Source of the DNA: Anaerolineae bacterium
Lineage (GTDB): Bacteria; Chloroflexota; Anaerolineae; Promineifilales; Promineifilaceae
Direction: 5' to 3'
Assembly: GCA_030425205.1 (NCBI GenBank)
Contig: JAUIAP010000048.1
Location: forward strand, 1 to 46,022
DNA length: 46,022 nucleotides
The first letter of the stretch is position 1, and the number at the start of each line of letters is the position of its first letter. Below are positions 24,325-33,528 of this stretch, one piece after another. The position numbers were made by a program, and so were the translations under genes. A model generated the notes under the pieces. It worked only from the letters and a program-made list of their open reading frames with translations, was not told the origin of the DNA and ran no database searches.

Positions 24325-26349
24325 TTATATTTCAGAAGCAAGAGCTTCCCACGCTTCCAATTTGGCGGCGAGATGTTTTTCGGCCGATTCAAATCGTTCC
24401 GCTGCCTTCTGAATCCGTTCAAAATCACTTAGGGTTGAGGCGGTTTGTAATTCGGCCGATGCGTCCTCAACCATCTCCTCAGCCTCACCAACCTCACGCT
24501 CTAACTGCGCCAACTGATGTCGCAACCTTCGTAACTCATTCTTACTGCGCTTCTCTGCTTGTGGCTCTGTGACTTCCGATTTGGGGGCGGGTTCTTTCTG
24601 TTCACTTTGCACGGCCATCTGCTGACTGCGCTCACGTGCTGCCAGAAACTCCTGATAGCTGCCGCGAAAAACACGCAGGCAGCCGTCGCGCACTTCCCAA
24701 ATCTGAGTCGCCAGCTTATCAATCAAGTAGCGGTCATGCGACACCATCAGAACTGTGCCATCATAGCGGCTAATTGCATCCTGCAATACCTCTTGGGCAG
24801 GAATGTCGAGGTGATTGGTTGGCTCATCCATCAGCAGGAAGTTCGCCTTTTCAAATTCGAGCTTTGCCAACGCCAAGCGACCACGTTCCCCACCGCTCAG
24901 TAGTGAAATCGGTTTGTAGACATCTTCGCCAGAAAAGAGAAATCGGCCGAGATAGTTGCGCGCATCGGGAATCAACATATTGCTATGTTCAATCAACTCA
25001 TTCAACACCGTTTGGTTCATGTCGAGTTCGTCATGGGCTTGAGCGAAATAGCCGATATCCAAACTCGCCCCAAGCTTCATCTCACCACGCACAGGGGGGA
25101 TACGGTCGAGCAGCGTCTTCAAAAAGCTCGTCTTGCCCGTCCCATTGCCGCCGATCAATGCCGCGACCTCTAAGCGTCGCAATTCAATATCCTCCGCTTC
25201 AAACAGCGCTTCCCCATCGTACCCAACCGCCAAATCCTCTGTTCGTAAGACGATGTTGCCGCTGCGATGGCTCGCCTTGAGGTTGAGATACATCGCATTC
25301 CAATCATTCGAGGGGCGCGGCAACGCCTTGATTGCCCGTTCAACATCAGGAACTTCCCACTTGCTGCCTGAAATATCATACTGTTCACGCGCCTTGCTCC
25401 AACTCATCCCCGTCACCGCCCCAATGCCACCGACTTGAGCCATTTTCGTTTGGCGGATCAGGCGTTTTAAGCGGCCGACGGCCTGATCCTTGGTCGAATC
25501 ACGGGCGATGTTACGTTTGATAAAATCGAGTTCTTTGAGAAATTTCTCTTGCAGCGTGTCAAATTCCGCCTGTCGATTTGTCCAACGTTCTTCACGCTGC
25601 GTCGTGTAGTGGGTGTAGTTGCCACGATAGGCCTCAATTCCGCTGCGCTCTAGCTCCCAAATCGTATCGACAACGCGATCCAAAAAGTAGCGGTCATGGC
25701 TGACGATTAAGACGGCGCCTTCCCACACTTTCAACGTTCCTTCAAGCCACTCAACCGCTGCAATGTCGAGATGATTTGTCGGCTCATCAAGAATCAATAG
25801 ATCGGGCTTTTCAAGCAGCAGGCGTCCTAAGAGCGCACGGGTTTTTTGTCCCCCGCTCAACACGGAGAGCGGCGTCGCATAATCTTCTTCACCAAACCCT
25901 AGTCCCTGCAATACAGACTTGATGCGAATGGGATAGTCATAGCCACCCACCATCTCAAAATGGGTCTGCATTTTGCTATAGCGGTCAAAGAGCGCATCGT
26001 CAAAATCGCCCGCGGACATCTGCGCTTCCATCTCGCGCAGTTCGTGTTCTTTGCGCCGCACGTCGGCAAAAACAGTCAGCATCTCTTCGTAAACACTGTT
26101 TTTGCTGTCTGCAAACGCCATTACCGCCTCTTGGCGCAGATAACCGAGCGTCGTCCCCTTGGCGATATGCACACCGCCACCGCTCGCTTCAGACAGCCCC
26201 GCCAACACGCGCAGGAGGGTCGTTTTACCCACACCATTCGGCCCGACGATGCCGACTTTGCCACCATTGGGGATGCTGCCACCCGCGCCGATGAATACGT
26301 CGAAGTCTCCGAAACTTTGAGTGAGGTTGTTGAAAGATAAAATCGCCAT
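24325..26349 (-). CDS. ABC-F family ATPase (Uup/YdiF-like)
   Basis: 674-aa soluble protein with two ABC ATPase domains and no membrane segments. The first domain has GPNGVGKTT, LSGGQKTRALLGRLLL and LLILDEPTNHLD; the second has GGNGTGKTS, LSGGERGRLALAKLEF and FLLMDEPTNHLD. Between them is the charged P-site tRNA-interaction linker, and the C-terminus is a Lys/Glu-rich coiled coil (from about 600), as in Uup. ABC-F proteins act on the ribosome, as translation factors or antibiotic-protection proteins; the housekeeping neighbours favour a translation factor. The frame stays open upstream to 26496, but MAILSFNNL at 26349 is the family start. Confidence 0.93.
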   Translation of the reverse strand: MAILSFNNLTQSFGDFDVFIGAGGSIPNGGKVGIVGPNGVGKTTLLRVLAGLSEASGGGVHIAKGTTLGYLRQEAVMAFADSKNSVYEEMLTVFADVRRKEHELREMEAQMSAGDFDDALFDRYSKMQTHFEMVGGYDYPIRIKSVLQGLGFGEEDYATPLSVLSGGQKTRALLGRLLLEKPDLLILDEPTNHLDIAAVEWLEGTLKVWEGAVLIVSHDRYFLDRVVDTIWELERSGIEAYRGNYTHYTTQREERWTNRQAEFDTLQEKFLKELDFIKRNIARDSTKDQAVGRLKRLIRQTKMAQVGGIGAVTGMSWSKAREQYDISGSKWEVPDVERAIKALPRPSNDWNAMYLNLKASHRSGNIVLRTEDLAVGYDGEALFEAEDIELRRLEVAALIGGNGTGKTSFLKTLLDRIPPVRGEMKLGASLDIGYFAQAHDELDMNQTVLNELIEHSNMLIPDARNYLGRFLFSGEDVYKPISLLSGGERGRLALAKLEFEKANFLLMDEPTNHLDIPAQEVLQDAISRYDGTVLMVSHDRYLIDKLATQIWEVRDGCLRVFRGSYQEFLAARERSQQMAVQSEQKEPAPKSEVTEPQAEKRSKNELRRLRHQLAQLEREVGEAEEMVEDASAELQTASTLSDFERIQKAAERFESAEKHLAAKLEAWEALASEI

Positions 26350-26359
26350 AGCGGGGAGG

Positions 26360-26368
26360 ATTATAGCA
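26360..26368 (-). promoter_or_regulatory. consensus extended -10 of the ABC-F gene
   Basis: On the minus strand TGC-TATAAT ends 10 nt before ATG 26349, leaving an mRNA leader of only a few bases. Confidence 0.6.
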
Positions 26369-26586
26369 GTTTTGCCAGCAAAAAATTTGGTCTTACAGAA
26401 GTGGTCTCGCGCACTCGATGTAGAGGATGAAGTTGCAGATGGTAAAATTGTGGTTGGATCGGCCGATATAGGCATAACACAGGCTGATGCAACCAATAAT
26501 CTAGCGGATAGATGAATGCAATGAGAAACAATTTCTGTGCTAGCTTGTCCTTACAGTACTTAAATTGCGTTGTACCAAATGGAGTT

Positions 26587-27402
26587 ATGATGGTCAGAAT
26601 CGAAAAATCAGGTGCAGTATGGACAGTTATTCACGCACGACCAGAAGCACGCAACGCGATCAATCCTGAATGCGGCGCAGCACTTTACGATGCGTTTGTC
26701 GCGTTTGAACAAGATGAGAATGCGTCGGTCGCCGTCCTTTGGGGGGACGGCGGAACATTTTGTGCAGGGTGGGATTTGAAACATGCGGCACTGCTCGATG
26801 ATGTCGCGCTGTTTGATGCCCATAATTTACCGCGCGACGGTGGCGCATACGGCAACGGGACGGATGTGCCACCCGCATTTCTCGGTCCAACTCGTCTCGA
26901 ATTGAATAAACCAGTGATCGCGGCGGTCGCAGGGGCGGCGGTTGCGGGTGGGATGGAGTTAGCATTGTGGTGTGATTTTCGCGTGATGGAGGAAAGTGCC
27001 TATTTTGGGGTCTACTGTCGTCGCTGGGGAGTTCCGTTGATCGATGGTGGCACGGTGCGCTTGCCTCGACTCGTGGGGCAAGGTCGTGCATTGGACATTA
27101 TCCTGACAGGGCGCAAAGTGCCAGCGTCAGAGTGCATTAACATCGGTCTGTGTGAATACGTTGTAGAAGAGGGACACAGTCGTGCAAAGGCAGAGGCGTT
27201 GGCGCACCAAATTGCACAATTTCCACAAATTTGTATGCGGGCCGATCGCCGCTCGGTGTTGAAACAGCATGGACTCTCGCTGCGAGATGCGCTCGTGCAA
27301 GAGTGGTATGGGGGGCGCGAGGCGTTACTGCACGAGGGTATTGCGGGGGCGCGCCGGTTTGCAGAGGGGACAGGACGACATGGGGATTTTGAGCAGATTT
27401 AG
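26587..27402 (+). CDS. enoyl-CoA hydratase/isomerase (crotonase) family protein
   Basis: 271-aa crotonase-fold enzyme. The oxyanion-hole elements are FCAGWDLKHAA and VAGAAVAGGMELALWCDFRV, followed by FGVYCRRWGVPLIDGGTVRLPRLVG. It would act on an acyl-CoA, but the exact reaction (hydration, isomerisation, hydrolysis) is not fixed because one of the two hydratase glutamates is not clear. ATG 26587 has GGAG immediately upstream; MM allows 26590 as well. Confidence 0.9.
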   Translation: MMVRIEKSGAVWTVIHARPEARNAINPECGAALYDAFVAFEQDENASVAVLWGDGGTFCAGWDLKHAALLDDVALFDAHNLPRDGGAYGNGTDVPPAFLGPTRLELNKPVIAAVAGAAVAGGMELALWCDFRVMEESAYFGVYCRRWGVPLIDGGTVRLPRLVGQGRALDIILTGRKVPASECINIGLCEYVVEEGHSRAKAEALAHQIAQFPQICMRADRRSVLKQHGLSLRDALVQEWYGGREALLHEGIAGARRFAEGTGRHGDFEQI

Positions 27403-27449
27403 GTGGGTTGCAAAATGTGAGCGGTCGTTTGGTTTGATGGGTTACTACG

Positions 27450-27458
27450 TGTTAAAGT
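27450..27458 (+). promoter_or_regulatory. extended -10 for a leaderless mRNA (DNA methylase gene)
   Basis: TGT-TAAAGT ends exactly 6 nt before ATG 27465, and there is no Shine-Dalgarno. Confidence 0.55.
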
Positions 27459-27464
27459 CTATAG

Positions 27465-29420
27465 ATGAGTGCATTGTCTCACTACGAGATTGACGATAAT
27501 TTTGATGTCCCTTTTGTCGATGCGTTGGCGCGGCAAGAGGTTTATAACAAGCATCATTTTCGGCCGAATTCCTACCGCCACAAATGGTGGGCGCGACGCT
27601 GTGGGACAACCTTTCGCGCGATTCTTAAAGCCCTTGTTGAAGATAAAACTGAACGAGAATTCTATGCCGCAGGCGGGTTGGCTGGTAAACTCATTCTCGA
27701 TCCGATGCTCGGCGGTGGCACGACACTGCATGAGGCGATTCGCATGGGTGCAAATGTGATTGGCGCAGACATCGATCCGCTGCCAATTTTGCAATCGCGC
27801 GCCACGCTAACCGAAATATCGCCAAGCCAAATCGAGGCTACCTATACGCAATTTGAGGCGCAGATAAAACGCGCTGTGGGAGACGCTTTTTGCACACGCT
27901 GTCCTGCCTGCGCCGTTGCAACCCCGCTACGTTTTACATTGTACGGGCAGGCGCGGCACTGTGCCTGTGCAGACACGGCGGTCATTGTCGATACAATGAC
28001 ACTGCGTCACAACGCCGACGGATCACGCTGGCATTTGGTTGCGGGAGATGTTTGGTTAGATGGTAAATGTCTCTATGCACGGGAAGACGGTCAAATTCGG
28101 CTGATTGAACGACGAAATAAACGCTGCAAGCAGTGTTCCAAGCCATTTGAAGAAAGGCAAGAACGATATTTTGAACGCTGTGTACCTCTGGCAATTTTTG
28201 GGAAGTGCGCTGCCTGCGGAATCTTTTTCAAACCACCCGATATGCTCGACAAAGCGCGACTGCATCATGCAAATATACAGCGTGCTAGCCTCTATAATCG
28301 GACTGAATTTGAAATTTCCGCTGGGCCAAAGTCCGCGCATCTACACGCACGCAACATAACCAACTATCTCGATCTATTTAGTAGTCGCCAGCTTCTCTTT
28401 CTAGCTGCGGCCATTTCGGCGGTTCAGAGCGTCCCACGCGACATGCAGTTAAATATGGCTCTGTTGGTATCTGGGGCGGTTGAGTTTAATAGTTTGCTCT
28501 GTGGTTACAAAGGTTGGCATAAAAAGCGATCTGGCGCGATTCGCCACACGTTTGTGCGCCATGCCTATTCGATTCCATATACGGCGTTGGAGAACAATCC
28601 ACTCTATGGGAAGAATCGGTCAGGCACGCTGCACAAGCTATTTCAAACACGCATTGTGCAGGCGGCAACGTGGGCAAATCGGCCGATTGAGCGCAAACTC
28701 AACCGCAACAAAATCGAACAAGTTCCCATTGAAAACGAACGGGACTTTGGAGAGGAGGTCGCCTCTTTTTCAGCGTTGAAAGAGGGCAAAAGACGCTTTT
28801 TGTTGATGCAGGGAGATTCGGCCGATCTCGATCTCCCCGACGATGGCGTTGACTTTATCATCACTGATCCGCCCTACTTTGACAGCGTTCAATACAGTGA
28901 TCTCTCCGAATTTTTCCATGTCTGGCTCAAAAAAATGTTGCCCCCAAATGCTGCGGATTGGGGTGCGATTACGCGCTCTGCGGTGAACGGACATAATAAG
29001 AACGATGATTATGTTGCCAAACTAGGTGCAATTTTCATAGAATGTGGACGTGTTCTAAAACAGAACGGGCGTTTTATTTTCACCTTTCATCATTGGAAAG
29101 CGCAAGCGTGGGCTGAGTTGACAATTGCGCTAATGCGGGCAAACTTTCAACTAATCAACTGCTATGTTGTGCAGTCAGAGAGTCCCACATCTATTCACAT
29201 TCAAAACCAAAATGCGCTACAACATGATCTACTTCTGGTATTGGGAACGCAATGTGGCACGCGACATTGGCGTGCATTAGACGAAATCTGTCAGGCGGAA
29301 AGCCGCACATTTATTGAACAATGTGGCCAAATGGTGGGATATTTATTGGCACAGAAAAGAATGACTGAGGATGATATTTTCCAACAATGGCTGCAACTTT
29401 TGGACAAAAAGGTTGCATAG
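27465..29420 (+). CDS. DNA methylase, DUF1156/COG1743-like, with zinc-finger insert
   Basis: 651-aa putative amino-methylating DNA methyltransferase. The start has RHKWWARRCGTTFRAIL, recalling the WWARRPLA segment of COG1743 methylases. SAM-binding motif I is LILDPMLGGGTTLHEA (about 77-92). The catalytic motif IV, TDPPYFDSVQYSD, lies far away (about 467), followed by a GRFIFTFHHW strand. The large insert between them carries Cys clusters, CTRCPAC, CKQC and CAAC, that look like zinc ribbons. It probably methylates adenine N6 or cytosine N4. No restriction gene is adjacent; instead a NurA/HerA operon begins 50 nt downstream on the same strand. Confidence 0.85.
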   Translation: MSALSHYEIDDNFDVPFVDALARQEVYNKHHFRPNSYRHKWWARRCGTTFRAILKALVEDKTEREFYAAGGLAGKLILDPMLGGGTTLHEAIRMGANVIGADIDPLPILQSRATLTEISPSQIEATYTQFEAQIKRAVGDAFCTRCPACAVATPLRFTLYGQARHCACADTAVIVDTMTLRHNADGSRWHLVAGDVWLDGKCLYAREDGQIRLIERRNKRCKQCSKPFEERQERYFERCVPLAIFGKCAACGIFFKPPDMLDKARLHHANIQRASLYNRTEFEISAGPKSAHLHARNITNYLDLFSSRQLLFLAAAISAVQSVPRDMQLNMALLVSGAVEFNSLLCGYKGWHKKRSGAIRHTFVRHAYSIPYTALENNPLYGKNRSGTLHKLFQTRIVQAATWANRPIERKLNRNKIEQVPIENERDFGEEVASFSALKEGKRRFLLMQGDSADLDLPDDGVDFIITDPPYFDSVQYSDLSEFFHVWLKKMLPPNAADWGAITRSAVNGHNKNDDYVAKLGAIFIECGRVLKQNGRFIFTFHHWKAQAWAELTIALMRANFQLINCYVVQSESPTSIHIQNQNALQHDLLLVLGTQCGTRHWRALDEICQAESRTFIEQCGQMVGYLLAQKRMTEDDIFQQWLQLLDKKVA

Positions 29421-29470
29421 CCTGAGCGCACTTCTCGACATGGCCTGCGGTTCCAACCGAAGGGAAAAAT

Positions 29471-30676
29471 ATGGCACTCGAATTCACAAAGCTAACACAG
29501 AAAATTAAGGCCATGGGCGAGGCGACGCTCACCCGCGAAGATCGCCATAATATCACGCTGACGGACTTATTCGAGAAGCTGACAAAACACGCGACGAATT
29601 GGAAGTATATTGATGAGACGCTAGCGTTGGTCGTTGAACGTGGACGCATTGACAAACAAAAATATCGTGGCTGTCGTCCGCTGAGTCAGCGTGAGCCGTT
29701 GAATCAAGGGATTGATGCAAATTCGGCCGATTTTCCCGCAACCCTCATCGCCATCGACGGATCACAAGCGCTCTCATCGCGCCATGCCGCCTATCAATAT
29801 TACTTGCTCAATGTTGGCGGTCTCATCTATCATCACGGTGGCGACCGCACACCCGATCATTTTAGTGAGCCAGAGCTTTTCTATTTAGGTGATGGCGTGA
29901 CAGAAACGCCCGATGCATTTAGCAGCAACTTTGTCAGCATTCAACGCGATATGGCAGAGGTTGAGCGTCTGGCGCGCGTCGTCTTTGATAATAAGTACGC
30001 TCAGGCACCGATTCTCGCAATTCTCGATCAGCGGTTACAATACTGGCCAATTGGCATTAACGATGCAGCACAGGCAGACCGTTTTGTAACACGTTGGATT
30101 CAGGCGATAGAAAATATTCAAGCGTGTGGTGCATTGTTGGCGGGATACATCGAGCGACCAGAGACGAGCGCAGTCGTAACACTGTTGTATACACTCGACT
30201 ATGGGACAGAAGCGTTTGACATTGAAAAGCTAAACACACGTCCGGATATTTCAGACGTGATGCTCTATCGCCGGGTTCTCAAGGCGGGACAGCGCAGCAG
30301 CGTCTTTGAGATTGTCAATCAATCCACGAGCTACGCCCCTTTCCGCACGATGAATCAAGAGATATGCTTCTTCTATTATAAACCGCCGGGATCAGGCGAC
30401 ATTACACGGATAGATGTGCCAAAATGGGCGGCACAACAGCCCGAAGTAATCGCGCAGATGCACAGCCAGCTTAATGCGCAATGTATGCTGCTCGGTAACT
30501 ATCCGTATGTTCTGACACGGGCAGACGAAATTGCGGTCGTGCAAAGGCGCGACCAAGAATATCTAGATCACTTAATTGAAATGGAGATGCAGCGGCGCGG
30601 GATCGTGAGTCAAATGACAGGCAAACAGTTTGGCAAAGAGATAACGCGAGCCAGCGCGCAATCGCATACACTTTAG
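29471..30676 (+). CDS. nurA: NurA domain 5'-3' nuclease
   Basis: 401-aa nuclease of the NurA family, partner of the HerA hexameric translocase in DNA end processing. The first catalytic Asp is in LIAIDGSQA (Asp96), and a second acidic site is ILAILDQRLQYW (Asp186). The family's C-terminal signature NYPYVLTRADEIAVV is followed by a long charged helix. In archaea NurA-HerA resects double-strand breaks; in bacteria related pairs occur in repair and in phage defence. GAAGGGA precedes ATG 29471. It is the first gene of a tight four-gene unit ending with herA. Confidence 0.85.
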   Translation: MALEFTKLTQKIKAMGEATLTREDRHNITLTDLFEKLTKHATNWKYIDETLALVVERGRIDKQKYRGCRPLSQREPLNQGIDANSADFPATLIAIDGSQALSSRHAAYQYYLLNVGGLIYHHGGDRTPDHFSEPELFYLGDGVTETPDAFSSNFVSIQRDMAEVERLARVVFDNKYAQAPILAILDQRLQYWPIGINDAAQADRFVTRWIQAIENIQACGALLAGYIERPETSAVVTLLYTLDYGTEAFDIEKLNTRPDISDVMLYRRVLKAGQRSSVFEIVNQSTSYAPFRTMNQEICFFYYKPPGSGDITRIDVPKWAAQQPEVIAQMHSQLNAQCMLLGNYPYVLTRADEIAVVQRRDQEYLDHLIEMEMQRRGIVSQMTGKQFGKEITRASAQSHTL

Positions 30677-30683
30677 GAAAAAT

Positions 30684-31133
30684 ATGTCTGAAATTAACGA
30701 TGAAATTTACGGCCGATTGGTCAGCATCCTCGCCCCATACCGTGAACAACTGGTCACAGTACAGGACGACGATGTACAACTTTACCTAGACACGCCCCAC
30801 CGCATGGCGAAAGACAAGCCCCTCGGTTTTGGCGGGATTGCCAAGCGCAGCAAATATGTCAGCTACTATTTGATGCCGATCTATCTGTTCCCTGATCTGA
30901 TGCGGGACATCTCGTCTGATCTGGAAGAGACGATGCGCGGGCGGTCAAGCTTTAGCTTAACTGAGCTAGACGAGGATTTGTTTGAGGAGCTGACGGAGCT
31001 AACAGAGCGTGGCTTCCTGCGCTTTGAGTCAGAAGGGCTGCTCGTCCCCACGGAAGTGGAAGATGAAGAAGACGACAGCGATGATCTGGACGATGACGAC
31101 GACGATGATGACGACGACGACGACGGGGATTAA
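30684..31133 (+). CDS. DUF1801-like small protein with poly-aspartate tail
   Basis: 149-aa protein. Residues about 35-118 (PHRMAKDKPLGFGGIAKRSK, then YVSYYLMPIYLFPDLM and an FEELTELTERGFLRFE end) resemble the DUF1801/YdhG-like fold, a small alpha/beta domain of unclear function. The final 25 residues are almost pure Asp/Glu, with a run of about twelve Asp. The run is encoded by GAC/GAT codons and could mimic DNA or be a variable simple repeat. It sits 7 nt after nurA and 3 nt before the next gene, so it is part of the operon. Confidence 0.7.
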   Translation: MSEINDEIYGRLVSILAPYREQLVTVQDDDVQLYLDTPHRMAKDKPLGFGGIAKRSKYVSYYLMPIYLFPDLMRDISSDLEETMRGRSSFSLTELDEDLFEELTELTERGFLRFESEGLLVPTEVEDEEDDSDDLDDDDDDDDDDDDGD

Positions 31134-31136
31134 ATC

Positions 31137-31754
31137 GTGGAAATCGGCCGAATTCTCCGCGCCAGCACGCAAGGGTTTGCCTTTGGATGTCGCGCTGCCC
31201 AGCTAGAAAATCCATACTTTGGGGCGTTGGTCAAGGCGGAAGCCAAACCTAACGAGTGCATCTACGGCATGATCTATAATTTTAATGTCGATGATGACCC
31301 GTTGGTACGGCGGCTTGTGCTGGCAGAAAACTTGCCGATGTCGGCGATTGAAGACCAGCGCAACAACCGTCTGCTGCCCATCGAGATGAGCGTACTGACG
31401 GTTGGGTACAACCGTGACGGCGTGGTGCGACAAGGCTTGCCACCACGCCCGCCACTGAATCTCGATCCCGTTCAGCTTGTCGATGATCCAGATGAGGTAA
31501 AACTGTTCACAGAGCGGTTAAGTTATTTGCGCTTGGTGCTGAAATCGGCCGATGCGAAAATCCCCGTCGAACAGCTACTCGTTGCCCATATCCGCGCCGT
31601 CCACCAGCTGCGCGGGCGTGATGACGCATGGGCAATTAACGTCATCCAAGAGGTGATTGAACTGTTGCGCGGCGATTATGCAACCTTGATTCCAACGCTG
31701 GAAGCGCTCAGCGATGCGCTGCCAACGCTGCCGATTTTGACACAATATGAGTGA
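31137..31754 (+). CDS. HAS-barrel-like protein of the NurA-HerA operon
   Basis: 205-aa protein from a GTG start 3 nt after the preceding stop. The N-terminal third (IGRILRASTQGFAFGCRAAQ, then PYFGALVKAEA) is beta-rich and resembles the HAS-barrel that caps HerA-type ATPases. The C-terminal half is helical (LLVAHIRAVHQLRGRDDAW). No catalytic motif is seen. Its end overlaps the herA start by 8 nt. A role as an accessory or adaptor subunit of the HerA ring is an inference from position and fold. Confidence 0.65.
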   Translation: MEIGRILRASTQGFAFGCRAAQLENPYFGALVKAEAKPNECIYGMIYNFNVDDDPLVRRLVLAENLPMSAIEDQRNNRLLPIEMSVLTVGYNRDGVVRQGLPPRPPLNLDPVQLVDDPDEVKLFTERLSYLRLVLKSADAKIPVEQLLVAHIRAVHQLRGRDDAWAINVIQEVIELLRGDYATLIPTLEALSDALPTLPILTQYE

Positions 31755-33441
31755 AACAATTGGGTATATCGTCGGGGGAGGATTGCGGGAAGGGTTGCGC
31801 GTGCGGCTGACCGTTTCGGCCGATACGGTGCAGGAAGGGGCGTTCGTCGTCTGCGAGCACAGCCGTTGGCGTTACTATGGCCTTATCACCGACCTGCAAC
31901 TTGGCGCAACCGACCCGCGCTTTGCCGACGAACAGACAGACCGCATTCAGCCCGCGATTGGTCGCGCCCTGCACGGCAAAACACTGTTCACGACGATGGC
32001 GATGTACACGACGCTGATGCAAGACATCGGCCCCGATTATGGTACGCCCGCCCGTGATCAGTGGGAAGATGAGCGCGCTGAGGGCAAAATTCAAACGGGC
32101 CCACGACCCGTTAAGACGGTTCCCGCCCATCATGCAGCTGTGCGACTGGCTAGTGCGGCCGACGTTGCCGAAATTTTCGACGGCGACTTTGTGCTGGGCC
32201 ACACAATTGAAGAGCCTCACCATCCCGTTGGCATGGACTTGAAGCGGCTCGTCAAACGCTCAAGCGGCATCTTTGGCGCAACTGGGACGGGTAAGAGCTT
32301 CCTCACACGCATGGTTTTGGCCGGTGTGATGCAGGCCAATGTCGCGGCCGCACTCGTCTTCGACATGCACAATGAGTATGGCTTTAGCGACACCGATTCA
32401 GATCGCGGTGTGACGGTGTTGGGTTTGCAAGATTTGTTTAGTGCGGCGCGTGTGCAGATTGCGGCGTTAGGCGCAGGCGCGATGGTGAAGGGGAAATCAC
32501 CCAACTTTACGCTTGAGTTGTCAATGCGTGACATCACGCCGAGCGACATCTATCTGCTGGGGGATGCGATCAATCTCAACGAGTCCGCCTCTAATGTGCT
32601 CGATTCGCTCTACAACGATTTCAGCGCGAACTGGTTTAGCAAGTTCATGCAAATGGAGCCGGGCGCTGAAGATGTGTTTATCGACGACAATGGTAAAGAA
32701 AAGCGCGTTCCCGCAGCCCATTCAGTCGAGTATTGGGCAAAAGACAACAACATCCACCCTAAATCGGCCACCGCGTTGCATCGCAAGTTGATGCCGATTT
32801 TCCGCAAGGAGTACGTCGTTGAAAAGAGCAATGATCCCGTCAAGATGCTGGTAGACCAGTTGGAGAACGGGAAGCATGTGGTGTTGAGTTTCGGCCGATA
32901 TGAGACCGATCTCGACTATCTGCTCGTTTCTAACTTACTCACACGGCGCATTCGTGAACATTGGATCAAGCTGACAGAAGAACATAAGGCGAAACAAGCC
33001 CCCGCGCCTCGTCCGCTGATGATCTGCATTGAAGAGGCGCATAAACTACTCGCGCCACAGATCGCTAAGCAGACCGCATTTGGCACAATCGCCCGCGAGT
33101 TACGCAAATATTACGTAACGCTGCTGGTTGTCGATCAGCGACCTTCTGCGATTGACGACGAAATTATGTCGCAGCTTGGCACACGCATCACAGGCTGGCT
33201 CGGCGATGAAGACGACATTCGCGCCGTGCTGTCTGGTCTCGCTGGCAGGGAACAGTTACGCGGCATGCTGGCACGTCTACAGGAGAAGGAAGAGGTGTTG
33301 CTGCTTGGTTGGGGGGTCAAAATGCCGATTCCAATTCGCTCACGCCGCTATGACAAAGAGTTTTACGATGAGATGCGTGGTCGCTCTCATCGGTCGAGTG
33401 ACCCGACTAAAAAGCGTGATTTCAGCGATCTGTTTGGCTAA
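31747..33441 (+). CDS. herA: HerA-like hexameric ATPase / DNA translocase
   Basis: 564-aa ATPase of the HerA/FtsK superfamily (DUF87 type). An N-terminal HAS-barrel (about 1-65) precedes Walker A IFGATGTGKSFLTRMV (about 174-190). Walker B with the catalytic Glu is LMICIEEAHKLLAP (about 424-436), and the arginine-finger-side segment TFGTIARELRKYYVTLLVVDQRP follows. The C-terminal LLLGWGVKMPIPIRSRRYD is typical of the family. It would pump DNA into the NurA nuclease encoded three genes upstream. Confidence 0.9.
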   Translation: MSETIGYIVGGGLREGLRVRLTVSADTVQEGAFVVCEHSRWRYYGLITDLQLGATDPRFADEQTDRIQPAIGRALHGKTLFTTMAMYTTLMQDIGPDYGTPARDQWEDERAEGKIQTGPRPVKTVPAHHAAVRLASAADVAEIFDGDFVLGHTIEEPHHPVGMDLKRLVKRSSGIFGATGTGKSFLTRMVLAGVMQANVAAALVFDMHNEYGFSDTDSDRGVTVLGLQDLFSAARVQIAALGAGAMVKGKSPNFTLELSMRDITPSDIYLLGDAINLNESASNVLDSLYNDFSANWFSKFMQMEPGAEDVFIDDNGKEKRVPAAHSVEYWAKDNNIHPKSATALHRKLMPIFRKEYVVEKSNDPVKMLVDQLENGKHVVLSFGRYETDLDYLLVSNLLTRRIREHWIKLTEEHKAKQAPAPRPLMICIEEAHKLLAPQIAKQTAFGTIARELRKYYVTLLVVDQRPSAIDDEIMSQLGTRITGWLGDEDDIRAVLSGLAGREQLRGMLARLQEKEEVLLLGWGVKMPIPIRSRRYDKEFYDEMRGRSHRSSDPTKKRDFSDLFG

Positions 33442-33510
33442 GACGCACGCAAAGATTGTGTGAACAACTTCATTTTTGCCAAAAAAAATATTTTTGTGAG
33501 AAGATAACAC

Positions 33511-33519
33511 TGTTATAGT
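33511..33519 (+). promoter_or_regulatory. extended -10 of the SH3 membrane gene
   Basis: TGT-TATAGT ends 9 nt before ATG 33529, allowing only a leader of two or three bases; no ribosome site is seen. Confidence 0.5.
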
Positions 33520-33528
33520 TTCGCCCAT

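Noticed and set aside
31060..31131. GAC/GAT run considered as a CRISPR or microsatellite element
   Set aside because: It is in frame and encodes the acidic tail of a real operon gene; no spacer structure exists.
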